From: an uncultured Roseburia sp.
Lineage (GTDB): Bacteria; Bacillota; Clostridia; Lachnospirales; Lachnospiraceae
Length of the DNA stretch: 6,327 nt
Assembly (NCBI GenBank): GCA_905206195.1
Contig: CAJLGN010000085.1
Span: 1-6,327 of the forward strand
Reading direction: 5' to 3'
The position numbers and the translations under genes were made by a program. Shown here piece after piece: positions 1-4,958 of the stretch. Within the stretch, counting starts at the first letter, position 1, and each line of letters starts with the position of its first letter. The notes beneath the pieces are model-generated. The model ran no database searches. It saw nothing but the letters and a program-made list of their open reading frames with translations, and had not been told where the DNA came from.

Positions 1-267
1 CAGGAGTACATGCGCGGAGTCGTCGCCGATGGAACGGCGAGAAAGTTAAAAAGCGACCGTTACGCCGCGGCTGGCAAAACGGGCTCGGCAGAGTTTTCCT
101 CGGCCTCAGATTCCAGCCACTCCTGGTTCGTCGGCTACGCGCACCAGGAGGGAAAGCCCGACATTGCAGTGTCCGTCATCGTGGAGGATTCGGGGAGTGG
201 AAGCGAGTACGCAGTTCCAATCGCGCAGAAAATCTTTGATGCATATTATAACAGTGACCGAGAATAA
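1..267 (+). CDS. Class B penicillin-binding protein (PBP2/FtsI-type D,D-transpeptidase), C-terminal fragment
   Basis: This is the last 88 codons of a gene that begins left of the window, ending in TAA at 265-267. The reading frame is open from base 1. The fragment holds the third conserved transpeptidase motif, K-T-G (lysine codon at 76-78), inside AGKTGSAEF, followed by HSWFVGYA and a PDIAVSVIVE strand. This arrangement is typical of the C-terminal end of the penicillin-binding transpeptidase fold. Such enzymes cross-link peptidoglycan peptides outside the cytoplasmic membrane and are the targets of beta-lactams. The ending GSGSEYAVPIAQKIFDAYY resembles the PBPs found next to FtsW/RodA genes in Clostridia, but the upstream neighbour and the SxxK and SxN motifs are not visible. 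Elongation versus division specificity therefore cannot be decided. No terminator is evident after the stop. Family assignment is firm; subclass is inference. Confidence 0.9.
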   Translation, partial: QEYMRGVVADGTARKLKSDRYAAAGKTGSAEFSSASDSSHSWFVGYAHQEGKPDIAVSVIVEDSGSGSEYAVPIAQKIFDAYYNSDRE

Positions 268-281
268 AGAAGAGTAAGCAG

Positions 282-310
282 TTGCATGAAGCACAGAAAA
301 GTATTATACT
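282..310 (+). promoter_or_regulatory. Probable promoter of the NUDIX gene
   Basis: TTGCAT at 282-287 and TATACT at 305-310 are separated by exactly 17 nt. The -10 box matches consensus at 5 of 6 positions, while the -35 box matches only the TTG. The start point would fall near 317, about 39 nt before the NUDIX ATG. The site lies in the gap after the PBP stop codon, where a new transcription unit would be expected. Assigned by inspection only. Confidence 0.5.
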
Positions 311-317
311 GAATCTA

Positions 318-330
318 AATTGTGACAATT
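318..330. promoter_or_regulatory. Operator-like perfect dyad AATTGT-G-ACAATT
   Basis: A perfect 6-bp inverted repeat around a single central G lies one or two bases downstream of the predicted start point of the 282-310 promoter and ahead of the NUDIX ribosome binding site. A repressor bound here would block initiation or early elongation. No regulator is encoded nearby and the 13-bp site could have arisen by chance, so the operator role is inference. Confidence 0.3.
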
Positions 331-355
331 GGCGGCCACATCGGGAGGTACTGCA

Positions 356-808
356 ATGATAGAGACAACAAGCTGTGGTGGCGTGGTAATATTTCGCGGT
401 AAGATATTGGTGCTTTACAAAAATTACAGGCACAAGTATGAGGGGTGGGTTCTGCCCAAGGGGACGGTGGAGCGCGGCGAAGAATTCAAGGATACCGCCG
501 TGCGGGAGGTGCTCGAGGAGACCGGCGTGAAAGCCGGCATTATCAAGTATGTCGGGAAGAGCCAGTATTCTTTTGCAGTCCCGGAGGACACTGTGGAAAA
601 AGATGTCCACTGGTATCTCATGATGTCAGACAGTTATTACAGCAAACCACAGAGGGAAGAATATTTTGTTGATTCGGGGTATTATAAGTTCCACGAGGCG
701 TACCATCTGCTCAAGTTTTCCAATGAAAAGCAGATTCTTGAGCGGGCATACAATGAATATCTGGAATTAAAAAAGAGTAATTTGTGGGGCAATCACAAAT
801 ACTTTTGA
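356..808 (+). CDS. NUDIX hydrolase, Ap4A-hydrolase / MutT-like
   Basis: A 150-aa cytoplasmic hydrolase. A complete Nudix box (G-x5-E-x7-RE-U-x-EE-x-G-U) lies at residues 36-58, running from G36 through RE (50-51) and EE (54-55) to G57-V58. These acidic residues bind Mg2+ for cleavage of a nucleoside diphosphate linked to another group. The SCGGVVIF start and GWVLPKGTVERGE segment resemble diadenosine tetraphosphate hydrolases and RNA pyrophosphohydrolase-like members, but substrates cannot be read from sequence in this superfamily. The C-terminal third (KDVHWYLMM, then a Tyr/Phe-rich stretch and a helix) suits a single-domain enzyme of usual length. ATG 356 is chosen because GGGAGG at 343-348 sits 7 nt upstream. 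An in-frame TTG at 329 would start inside the leader dyad and lacks a good SD. The gene has its own likely promoter. Confidence 0.92.
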   Translation: MIETTSCGGVVIFRGKILVLYKNYRHKYEGWVLPKGTVERGEEFKDTAVREVLEETGVKAGIIKYVGKSQYSFAVPEDTVEKDVHWYLMMSDSYYSKPQREEYFVDSGYYKFHEAYHLLKFSNEKQILERAYNEYLELKKSNLWGNHKYF

Positions 809-867
809 CAGGGGCGGTTGCAGTCGAAGCTTCCGCCGATTGAGATGGGAGTGACACGAAAGTTTCT

Positions 868-1215
868 ATGACCTGGTATGACGATTTGTATGTGGGCGAA
901 AGCATTGTACATAAGATAAATAAAATAAAATGGAAGATTCGCCACAATGCAGGGCAGCTGGATATCTATGTGATCGCGCTGGCGTCCAATCGCCAGAACC
1001 TGCTCGATATCATACCGGCACAGGAGTTGATGCAGCGCGGATACCCCAAGAAGGGAATCCATGTCATCGGGGTTGCCAGGGGGTATGATGAGGCGGTCGC
1101 GGTTGCAGTCTCCATTGTGGATGAGGTGTACCAAAGAACCGGGGCATTTGCGATTCAAAGCTATCTGGAAGAGAAGAGAAGGCGCAGGGAGGGTGGATGT
1201 CGGTCATATTGTTGA
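868..1215 (+). CDS. Conserved-looking hypothetical protein, 115 aa
   Basis: I do not recognise a named family. The protein is soluble, with no signal peptide or membrane segment. It opens with MTWYDDLYVGESIV, has alternating hydrophobic strands (LDIYVIALAS, IHVIGVARGY) and helices (NLLDIIPAQELMQ, DEAVAVAVSIVDEVYQ), and ends in a basic tail (EEKRRRREGG). This suggests a small alpha/beta fold. From memory, similar proteins occur in Lachnospiraceae, but this is unchecked. ATG 868 is the only usual start codon after the in-frame stop at 841. Its ribosome binding site is weak (GAAAG at 858-862, or GGGAG at 847-851, which is distant). The last 19 nt overlap the start of the DUF2953 gene, which argues for translational coupling and a link to the DUF2953-GerW module. 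Coding status is well supported by context; function is unknown. Confidence 0.75.
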   Translation: MTWYDDLYVGESIVHKINKIKWKIRHNAGQLDIYVIALASNRQNLLDIIPAQELMQRGYPKKGIHVIGVARGYDEAVAVAVSIVDEVYQRTGAFAIQSYLEEKRRRREGGCRSYC

Positions 1216-2057
1216 TACTTAAAATAATTGGAATACTGCTGCTGACCGTCCTTGGGCTGTTTTTGCTGGCGGTGTGTCTGGCTCTTTTTATCCCGGTGTG
1301 CTACACAGCATCCGGAGCGCTGCAGGGTACGTTGGAGATTCACATTAAGATCAGCTGGCTGCTTCATCTGGTCGTGTGGAGATCGGACTATATCGACGGG
1401 GAATACAGCGACGTACTAAAGATTTTGGGAATCGGCAGAAGGGGGCGGCGGATGGCGCGCTCTGCGCCGGATGCAGAAGAGGCGAAAATGGATGGAAATA
1501 TGCAGGACGATACAGGGGATGTGGAGTGCGGAGTGAAAAAAATCTCTGAGGCTGCAAGCGGGACGGAAGAGTCCGCGAAAGCCGATGCGGGGAGCGGGGA
1601 CACAGTGGACGCAGGAAGCAGGCATACCGGAATCTTAAGGCGTTTCAAGCAGTTTTTCACAGACACAAAGCGCCGCATTCTCGCCCTCAAAAAACAGCTT
1701 TTTGACATAAAAAGTATTCTTGTGGACGAAACTAATAAAACAGCGGTTGTGAGTATTCTGACAGAGCTAAAATACTTACTCGGGCATTTTCGCTTCCGAG
1801 CGATGGATGCGGATTTGCAGTTTTCTATGGGAGACCCGGCGATGACGGGACAAGCACTCGGCGCCCTTTCCGTGATGCCGTTTCTCTATCGGTATCGGGT
1901 TCATGTCCACCCGGATTTTGAGTCGGAGGATGCCTATGTCAGAGGAGATTTTAAGATTTGTGGGAGAGCGCACGGAATTCACGTCCTGTCATCGTTCATC
2001 CGATTGTGGAGGAAGGCGGAGTTCCGGGATTTGCTAAGGAGAAGTCGAGGGAGATAA
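1197..2057 (+). CDS. DUF2953 membrane protein (YtfI-like), sporulation-associated
   Basis: A 286-aa protein. Residues 3-33 form a long hydrophobic N-terminal membrane anchor. Residues about 81-145 are a hydrophilic Gly/Ala/Asp/Glu/Lys-rich, probably disordered linker. The C-terminal part carries features typical of DUF2953: GDPAMTGQALGAL at 212-224 and a GDFKICGRAHGIHVL strand at 250-263. In Bacillus the DUF2953 gene ytfI directly precedes ytfJ (gerW), and the same order is present here. A role with GerW at the spore or forespore membrane is therefore inferred; no biochemical activity is established for the family. ATG 1197 follows AGGGAGG with a short 4-nt spacer and lies within the upstream gene, giving a 19-nt overlap. 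The linker looks longer than I would expect for the family. The domain call is fairly sure; the function is not. Confidence 0.82.
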   Translation: MSVILLILKIIGILLLTVLGLFLLAVCLALFIPVCYTASGALQGTLEIHIKISWLLHLVVWRSDYIDGEYSDVLKILGIGRRGRRMARSAPDAEEAKMDGNMQDDTGDVECGVKKISEAASGTEESAKADAGSGDTVDAGSRHTGILRRFKQFFTDTKRRILALKKQLFDIKSILVDETNKTAVVSILTELKYLLGHFRFRAMDADLQFSMGDPAMTGQALGALSVMPFLYRYRVHVHPDFESEDAYVRGDFKICGRAHGIHVLSSFIRLWRKAEFRDLLRRSRGR

Positions 2058-2103
2058 AAGTTGACACAGCGTGTATAGATTGAGAAAGGAAAGGTGCGAT
2101 AGT

Positions 2104-2574
2104 ATGGCGGACAACAGTTTTAATTCAACAGTGGAATCTTTATTTAAAGGGATGGACAGCTTTATGACGACAAAGACGGTGGTGGGGGACGCCATTCACA
2201 TCGGGGACACGATCATTCTCCCTCTGGTGGACGTCTCTTTCGGCGTCGCTGCTGGTGCATTTTCGCAGGACAAGAAGAACAACGGAGCTGGAGGAATGGG
2301 CGGAAAGATTATGCCGAGCGCCGTTTTGGTCATTCAGGATGGCAGCACCAAGCTGGTCAATATCAAAAATCAGGACGGCATAACCAAGATTCTTGACATG
2401 GTTCCAGACTTCGTCAATAAGTTTACCTCAAAAAACAAAGAGGTGGACGATGCATCCGAGAACGTTGTGGACGACGCTTCGAATCACGTGGAGCCAAAGG
2501 AGGCGGAGGCAAAAACTGCCGCAGAGAAAGAGCTGGAGGAGTTCTTGAAAAAATCTGTGGATGCGAACGCATAA
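2104..2574 (+). CDS. gerW: Spore protein GerW / YtfJ family
   Basis: A 156-aa protein with the hallmark sequence of the GerW (YtfJ) family: a VVGDA segment at 26-30, GDTIILPLVDVSFGVAAG at 34-51, a glycine-rich turn GAGGMGGKIMPSAVLVI at 61-77, and ITKILDMVPDFVNKF near 93-107. In Bacillus subtilis YtfJ is made in the forespore and is needed for normal germination; the molecular mechanism is unclear. The C-terminal 45 residues are acidic and probably flexible, and contain a tandem 8-residue repeat (114-129). ATG 2104 is preferred over the in-frame GTG at 2071 because AAGG at 2091-2094 is well spaced and conserved homology starts at MADNSF. It lies 46 nt after the DUF2953 stop and is followed by a hairpin terminator, making it the last gene of the module. 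Its presence suggests a spore-former or a lineage that retained sporulation genes. Confidence 0.95.
   Translation: MADNSFNSTVESLFKGMDSFMTTKTVVGDAIHIGDTIILPLVDVSFGVAAGAFSQDKKNNGAGGMGGKIMPSAVLVIQDGSTKLVNIKNQDGITKILDMVPDFVNKFTSKNKEVDDASENVVDDASNHVEPKEAEAKTAAEKELEEFLKKSVDANA
2443..2490 (+). repeat. 24-bp tandem duplication inside the gerW tail
   Basis: Bases 2443-2466 and 2467-2490 are diverged tandem copies, each encoding an octapeptide of form V-D-D-A-S-x-x-V (VDDASENV then VDDASNHV). Differences at third codon positions (gat/gac, gca/gct, tcc/tcg) show that the duplication is not brand new. It lengthens the acidic C-terminal tail without shifting the frame. Confidence 0.7.
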
Positions 2575-2646
2575 AAATGTGAGCGCAAAAGCACAGACAG
2601 AAGTATTGTGGCAGAGAGCCCGAAAAATTGTATAAAGATTTGAATG

Positions 2647-2679
2647 AAAAGCATATATTATACGGATATATGCTTTTTT
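2647..2679 (+). terminator. Rho-independent terminator after gerW
   Basis: The stem AAAAGCATATA (2647-2657) pairs perfectly with TATATGCTTTT (2667-2677) around a 9-nt loop, and the T run reaches six (2674-2679). The 11-bp stem contains only two G-C pairs, so it is AT-rich and may leak. Its A tract also makes it usable on the opposite strand. It lies 72 nt past the gerW stop and ends 9 nt before the small downstream ORF, so it could act as an attenuator for that ORF. Confidence 0.7.
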
Positions 2680-2688
2680 GGTGATTGT

Positions 2689-2832
2689 ATGGTGAAACGG
2701 ATTATTGGATTTGCCCTGTTTTGTTTTTCGATGGGAATGCTCGTCATGCTTGTGATTCATAACCGTTTCTTCGGATTTATCCTGATTGTGCTGTGCATGA
2801 TGGCGGGATATTATATTTTTAGCTGTGACTAG
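2689..2832 (+). CDS. Small hydrophobic membrane protein, 47 aa
   Basis: A short ORF, MVKRIIGFALFCFSMG and onward, ending in TAG at 2830-2832. After a basic N-terminus (K3, R4) it forms two hydrophobic segments (about residues 5-21 and 26-44) separated by HNRFFG, which suggests a small two-pass membrane protein. Short proteins of this pattern (xxKRIIGFALFxxxxGMLxML) seem common in Lachnospiraceae from memory, but no function is known to me. ATG 2689 is preceded by GGTGA at 2680-2684 with a close 4-nt spacer. An upstream in-frame ATG at 2644 would place its N-terminus across the terminator hairpin and is rejected. Expression would need read-through of the gerW terminator or a weak promoter (TATAAA at 2631-2636 with a poor -35). 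Coding status is probable, not certain. Confidence 0.6.
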   Translation: MVKRIIGFALFCFSMGMLVMLVIHNRFFGFILIVLCMMAGYYIFSCD

Positions 2833-2843
2833 TACACCGGAAA

Positions 2844-2988
2844 AGAAAGAGGCTGACACAAAATGCAATTTCCATTGGAAACTTCCGTGCAATTTCCGCA
2901 AGAAACGTCCAGGCATAAAATGAGCTCGGCCAATTTTTGTGGAAACTGCACTGTCGGTTGATTTCGCATTTTGTGACAGCCCTTTTTT
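2844..2988 (+). repeat. ~145-nt nested imperfect palindrome with terminal T6 (terminator-like or MITE-like element)
   Basis: Outer arms GGCTGACACAAAATGC (2851-2866) and GCATTTTGTGACAGCC (2966-2981) are complementary with one A-A mismatch. They extend outward through A-rich sequence paired with TTTTTT (2983-2988). A nested inner stem pairs 2887-2904 with 2934-2951 (17 of 18 positions, counting two G-U pairs). A small hairpin, TTTCC-ATT-GGAAA, lies at 2869-2881, and TGCAATTTCC occurs as a direct repeat at 2864-2873 and 2888-2897. Mismatches that read as G-U on the + strand read as A-C on the - strand, so the + transcript folds better. It probably terminates the + transcript and perhaps the convergent uxaC message. 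It carries no convincing ORF. Mobile origin is inference. Confidence 0.7.
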
Positions 2989-3003
2989 CATGTAGATTAT
3001 CTT

Positions 3004-4410
3004 TTACAAGTCAAAACCAAAATATTTCACTGCGTTGTTGTAGCAGATGCCGGTTACAATCTCTTCCAAAATCCCATAATCCTCCGGAAATTCGCCATTT
3101 TCGACCCAGTCTCCAATCAAATTGCAGAGAATTCTGCGGAAGTAATCGTGGCGCGTGTAGGAGAGAAAGCTTCTGGAGTCCGTGAGCATTCCGACAAACC
3201 CGGAAAGATTTCCCAAGCTTGCGAGTGAGATCATTTGATCCTGCATACCGACCTTGTTGTCGTTGAACCACCACGCGGATCCCTGCTGAATCTTTGCCAC
3301 AGCGCTGGAATCCTGAAAGCATCCAAGGATTGTGCCGATCGCCTGGTTGTCATTTGGGTTTAGGCTGTAGATGATTGTCCGCGGAAGGTTGCCGGACTTG
3401 ACCAGCGCGTTCAAATAATCTGCGAGCTCTGCGGACGGCGTGTAGCTGTTGATGCAGTCAAAGCCTGTGTCCGGTCCTAAGCGATCGAACATGGGCGTGT
3501 TGTTGTCGCGCTTGCAGCCGTAGTGGAGCTGTAACACCCAGTTTCGTTTTCCGTATTCCTGACCGACAAAAATCATGCATGCAGTCTTAAACTTAAGCTC
3601 CTCCTCCCTGGTGACGGGGCTGCCCGCGAGACGTTTTGCAAAGATCGCCTCAATCTCTTCATCGGAGGCCGGCACATACATCATATACTCCAGACCGTGA
3701 TCCGAGATCGAGCAGCCCATGGAGGAAAAGTAATCCATCCGGGCACAAAGCGCCTCACAGAGTGCAGTGAATGTGCCAATCTTCACGCCGGATACATCGG
3801 ACAACTGTGCGATATAATCCAGATAAGTGGCTTTTTCAATGTTCATAGCCTTGTCCGGACGCCACGCTGGGAGCACCTGCACGTCAAAACTTTCATCGTC
3901 GGCAATTTTTTTGTGCCACGCGAGCGAATCCACAGGATCATCCGTGGTGCAGATCAGGGTGACGTTCGACTGCTTGATGATGCTGCGGGCACTCATGTCC
4001 GGCGAGGCGAGACGTTTGTTACAGAGCTCCCACACCTCCTCCGCCGTGTTTTCATTCAGCGCACCGTGGTAGTCGAAATATTTTTTTAGTTCCAGGTGGC
4101 TCCAGTGGAAGAGCGGGTTGCCGATGGCTCTTCCGAGCACTTTGGCCCATGCTAAGAATTTCTCCTTGTCGGAAGCGCCTCCGGTGATGTAGCGCTCGTC
4201 CACACCGCAGGAGCGCATGAGACGCCACTTGTAATGATCCCCGCCGAGCCAAACTTGTGTGATGTTTTCAAATCTGCGGTCCTCATAGATTTCCTGTGGA
4301 TTGATGTGGCAGTGATAGTCGAGAATGGGAGTGACGGCCGCGAAATCAAAGTATAATTTCTGTGCGGTCTTAGTGCCCAGTAAAAAATTCTGATCCATAA
4401 ATTGTCTCAT
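3004..4410 (-). CDS. uxaC: Uronate isomerase (glucuronate/galacturonate isomerase)
   Basis: A 468-aa cytoplasmic enzyme, close to the ~470 aa of Escherichia coli UxaC. It interconverts D-glucuronate and D-fructuronate, and D-galacturonate and D-tagaturonate, the first intracellular step of hexuronate breakdown. The N-terminus FMDQNFLL, metal-binding HxH motif in LDYHCHINPQ (H33, H35), GDHYKWRLMRSCGV (57 onward), IGNPLFHWSHLEL, and the C-terminal GMLTDSRSFLSYTRHDYFRRI segment are diagnostic of this amidohydrolase-superfamily family. ATG 4410 is chosen because GGAGG (4418-4422, - strand) lies 7 nt upstream and homology begins there. An in-frame ATG at 4458 lies around the predicted transcription start and is unlikely. 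No other uronate genes (uxuA, uxuB, kdgK, transporter) are present, so it seems to form a single-gene unit convergent with the left block. Confidence 0.97.
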   Translation of the reverse strand: MRQFMDQNFLLGTKTAQKLYFDFAAVTPILDYHCHINPQEIYEDRRFENITQVWLGGDHYKWRLMRSCGVDERYITGGASDKEKFLAWAKVLGRAIGNPLFHWSHLELKKYFDYHGALNENTAEEVWELCNKRLASPDMSARSIIKQSNVTLICTTDDPVDSLAWHKKIADDESFDVQVLPAWRPDKAMNIEKATYLDYIAQLSDVSGVKIGTFTALCEALCARMDYFSSMGCSISDHGLEYMMYVPASDEEIEAIFAKRLAGSPVTREEELKFKTACMIFVGQEYGKRNWVLQLHYGCKRDNNTPMFDRLGPDTGFDCINSYTPSAELADYLNALVKSGNLPRTIIYSLNPNDNQAIGTILGCFQDSSAVAKIQQGSAWWFNDNKVGMQDQMISLASLGNLSGFVGMLTDSRSFLSYTRHDYFRRILCNLIGDWVENGEFPEDYGILEEIVTGICYNNAVKYFGFDL

Positions 4411-4443
4411 GTTGTTTCCTCCGTCTATTTTATATTCATGGGC

Positions 4444-4462
4444 TGAAATTACTTTCATTATA
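4444..4462 (-). promoter_or_regulatory. uxaC -10 box with cre-like operator TGAAA-TTAC-TTTCA
   Basis: On the - strand a perfect TATAAT (4457-4462) lies 46 nt upstream of the uxaC start codon. No good -35 hexamer is found 16-18 nt further up, so activation or a weak promoter is possible. The perfect 5-bp inverted repeat at 4444-4457 abuts the -10 box and covers the expected start point. Its arms fit the catabolite-responsive element pattern TGWAANCGNTNWCA at 12 of 14 positions; the two that differ are the central CG (TA here). It may bind CcpA or another LacI-family regulator. The regulator is inferred. Confidence 0.5.
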
Positions 4463-4538
4463 CAATATACAACAGGAAAAAAGGGAAAGCAATGATAGAA
4501 GCGGTAAAACGATACAGGGAGAGCAGGGAATTTCTGTC

Positions 4539-4570
4539 AAAAAAAAGAAACTGTACAGGACAGTTTCTTT
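4539..4570 (-). terminator. Strong rho-independent terminator of rpmB
   Basis: Read on the - strand, AAAGAAACTGT (4560-4570) pairs perfectly over 11 bp with ACAGTTTCTTT (4544-4554) around a 5-nt loop, followed by a run of eight U residues in total. The stem begins 12 nt after the rpmB stop codon. It isolates rpmB from uxaC, which is transcribed in the same direction downstream. Confidence 0.93.
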
Positions 4571-4581
4571 CGCTGTGTTTC

Positions 4582-4767
4582 TTAAACTCTCTCCACTTTG
4601 CCAGACTTCAAACAGGAAGCACACACATACAACTTCTTGGGTGTTCCGTTCACTTTACAGCTGACACGCTTGATGTTGGATTTCCACATTTTATTAGATC
4701 TTCTATGAGAATGGCTCACATTACAACCGAAATGAGCACCCTTTCCACAAACTGCACATTTTGCCAT
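4582..4767 (-). CDS. rpmB: 50S ribosomal protein L28 (bL28)
   Basis: A 61-aa, highly basic component of the large ribosomal subunit. It starts MAKCAVCGKGAHFGCNVSHSHRRSNK, the standard bL28 N-terminus, and continues with RVSCKVNGTPKKLYVCASC. Two CxxC pairs (C4/C7 and C49/C52) are intact, so this is the zinc-binding (C+) form, not the cysteine-free form found in some bacteria as a zinc-independent paralogue. ATG 4767 is set by AAGGAGGTG at 4774-4782, 8 nt upstream; extension to 4776 would start within that SD. It is monocistronic, with its own promoter, a structured leader and a terminator. Its divergence from the Asp23-family/fakA pair matches the rpmB-yloU-yloV arrangement of Bacillus. Confidence 0.98.
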   Translation of the reverse strand: MAKCAVCGKGAHFGCNVSHSHRRSNKMWKSNIKRVSCKVNGTPKKLYVCASCLKSGKVERV

Positions 4768-4861
4768 GATTTGCACCTCCTTGCATATTCAGAATCCTGG
4801 TGATGCAGGATTTGCCCGCATATCTTACAGGTAAAACCTGTATAACGTACAGGCTCATAAC
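4768..4861 (-). promoter_or_regulatory. Structured rpmB leader RNA with alternative hairpins
   Basis: The ~94-nt leader, 5' to 3' on the - strand, contains a segment TACAGGT (4836-4842) that can pair upstream with GCCTGTA (4848-4854, one G-U) or downstream with ACCTGTA (4826-4832, perfect). Next, ATGCGGG (4815-4821) can pair with CCTGCAT (4803-4809, one G-U), or AATCCTG (4806-4812) can pair with CAGGATT (4793-4799, perfect). The second pair shares CCTG, so these folds are also exclusive. The SD AGGAGG lies in the loop of a weak TGCA/TGCA hairpin (4772-4785). The design resembles ribosomal-protein autoregulatory leaders, but I know of no described L28 leader of this form. Regulation is inference. 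Confidence 0.5.
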
Positions 4862-4867
4862 ATGATT

Positions 4868-4896
4868 ATTGTACCAGCTTCATTTTTATATTGCAA
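4868..4896 (-). promoter_or_regulatory. rpmB promoter, extended -10
   Basis: On the - strand, TTGCAA (4891-4896) and TACAAT (4868-4873) are separated by exactly 17 nt. TGG immediately precedes the -10 box, giving the extended -10 TGn element. AT-rich sequence directly upstream (about 4897-4922) could act as an UP element, as expected for a ribosomal protein gene. The start point would be near 4861. Confidence 0.8.
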
Positions 4897-4900
4897 GTAA

Positions 4901-4930
4901 ATTTTCAAAAAAATATAAAAAATTGAAAAT
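4901..4930. promoter_or_regulatory. AT-rich dyad between divergent rpmB and Asp23-family promoters
   Basis: ATTTTCAA (4901-4908) and TTGAAAAT (4923-4930) are perfect 8-bp inverted repeats separated by 14 nt of nearly pure A/T. The dyad lies just upstream of the rpmB -35 box and upstream of the divergent -10 box at 4959. It may be a shared UP element, a bent-DNA segment or a regulator site. Low-complexity composition raises the chance of coincidence. Confidence 0.35.
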
Positions 4931-4958
4931 ATGACTATGAATTTTACCGAAAAAAGGT

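Noticed and set aside
176..610. 144-codon - strand ORF
   Set aside because: It lies antisense to the PBP end and the NUDIX gene, which have strong motifs; the predicted protein is Cys/His-rich and has no recognisable domain or SD.
805..833. TTGACA (805-810) after the NUDIX gene as a promoter
   Set aside because: The sequence 16-18 nt downstream is GC-rich (AGCTTC region) with no -10 box; it overlaps the NUDIX stop codon.
813..837. GGCGG/CCGCC inverted repeat between the NUDIX gene and the 115-aa gene as a terminator
   Set aside because: The 5-bp stem has a 15-nt loop and no following T run, so it is not a convincing terminator.
2061..2079. TTGACA (2061-2066) before gerW as a -35 box
   Set aside because: The only TATA-like sequence (TATAGA, 2074-2079) is 7 nt away and no -10 box is found at 16-18 nt.
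2428..2991. 187-codon - strand ORF across the gerW tail, small ORF and palindrome
   Set aside because: It runs through a terminator hairpin and the large palindrome and overlaps gerW antisense; no domain or SD was seen.
2937..3185. 82-codon + strand ORF
   Set aside because: It begins within the palindromic element and runs antisense into the uxaC 3' end; composition is not protein-like.
3697..4089. 130-codon + strand ORF
   Set aside because: It lies wholly antisense within uxaC, whose frame is confirmed by family motifs.
4492..4803. 103-codon + strand ORF with a GGGAAAG-like SD
   Set aside because: It passes through the rpmB terminator and is antisense to all of rpmB; no promoter or homology was seen.
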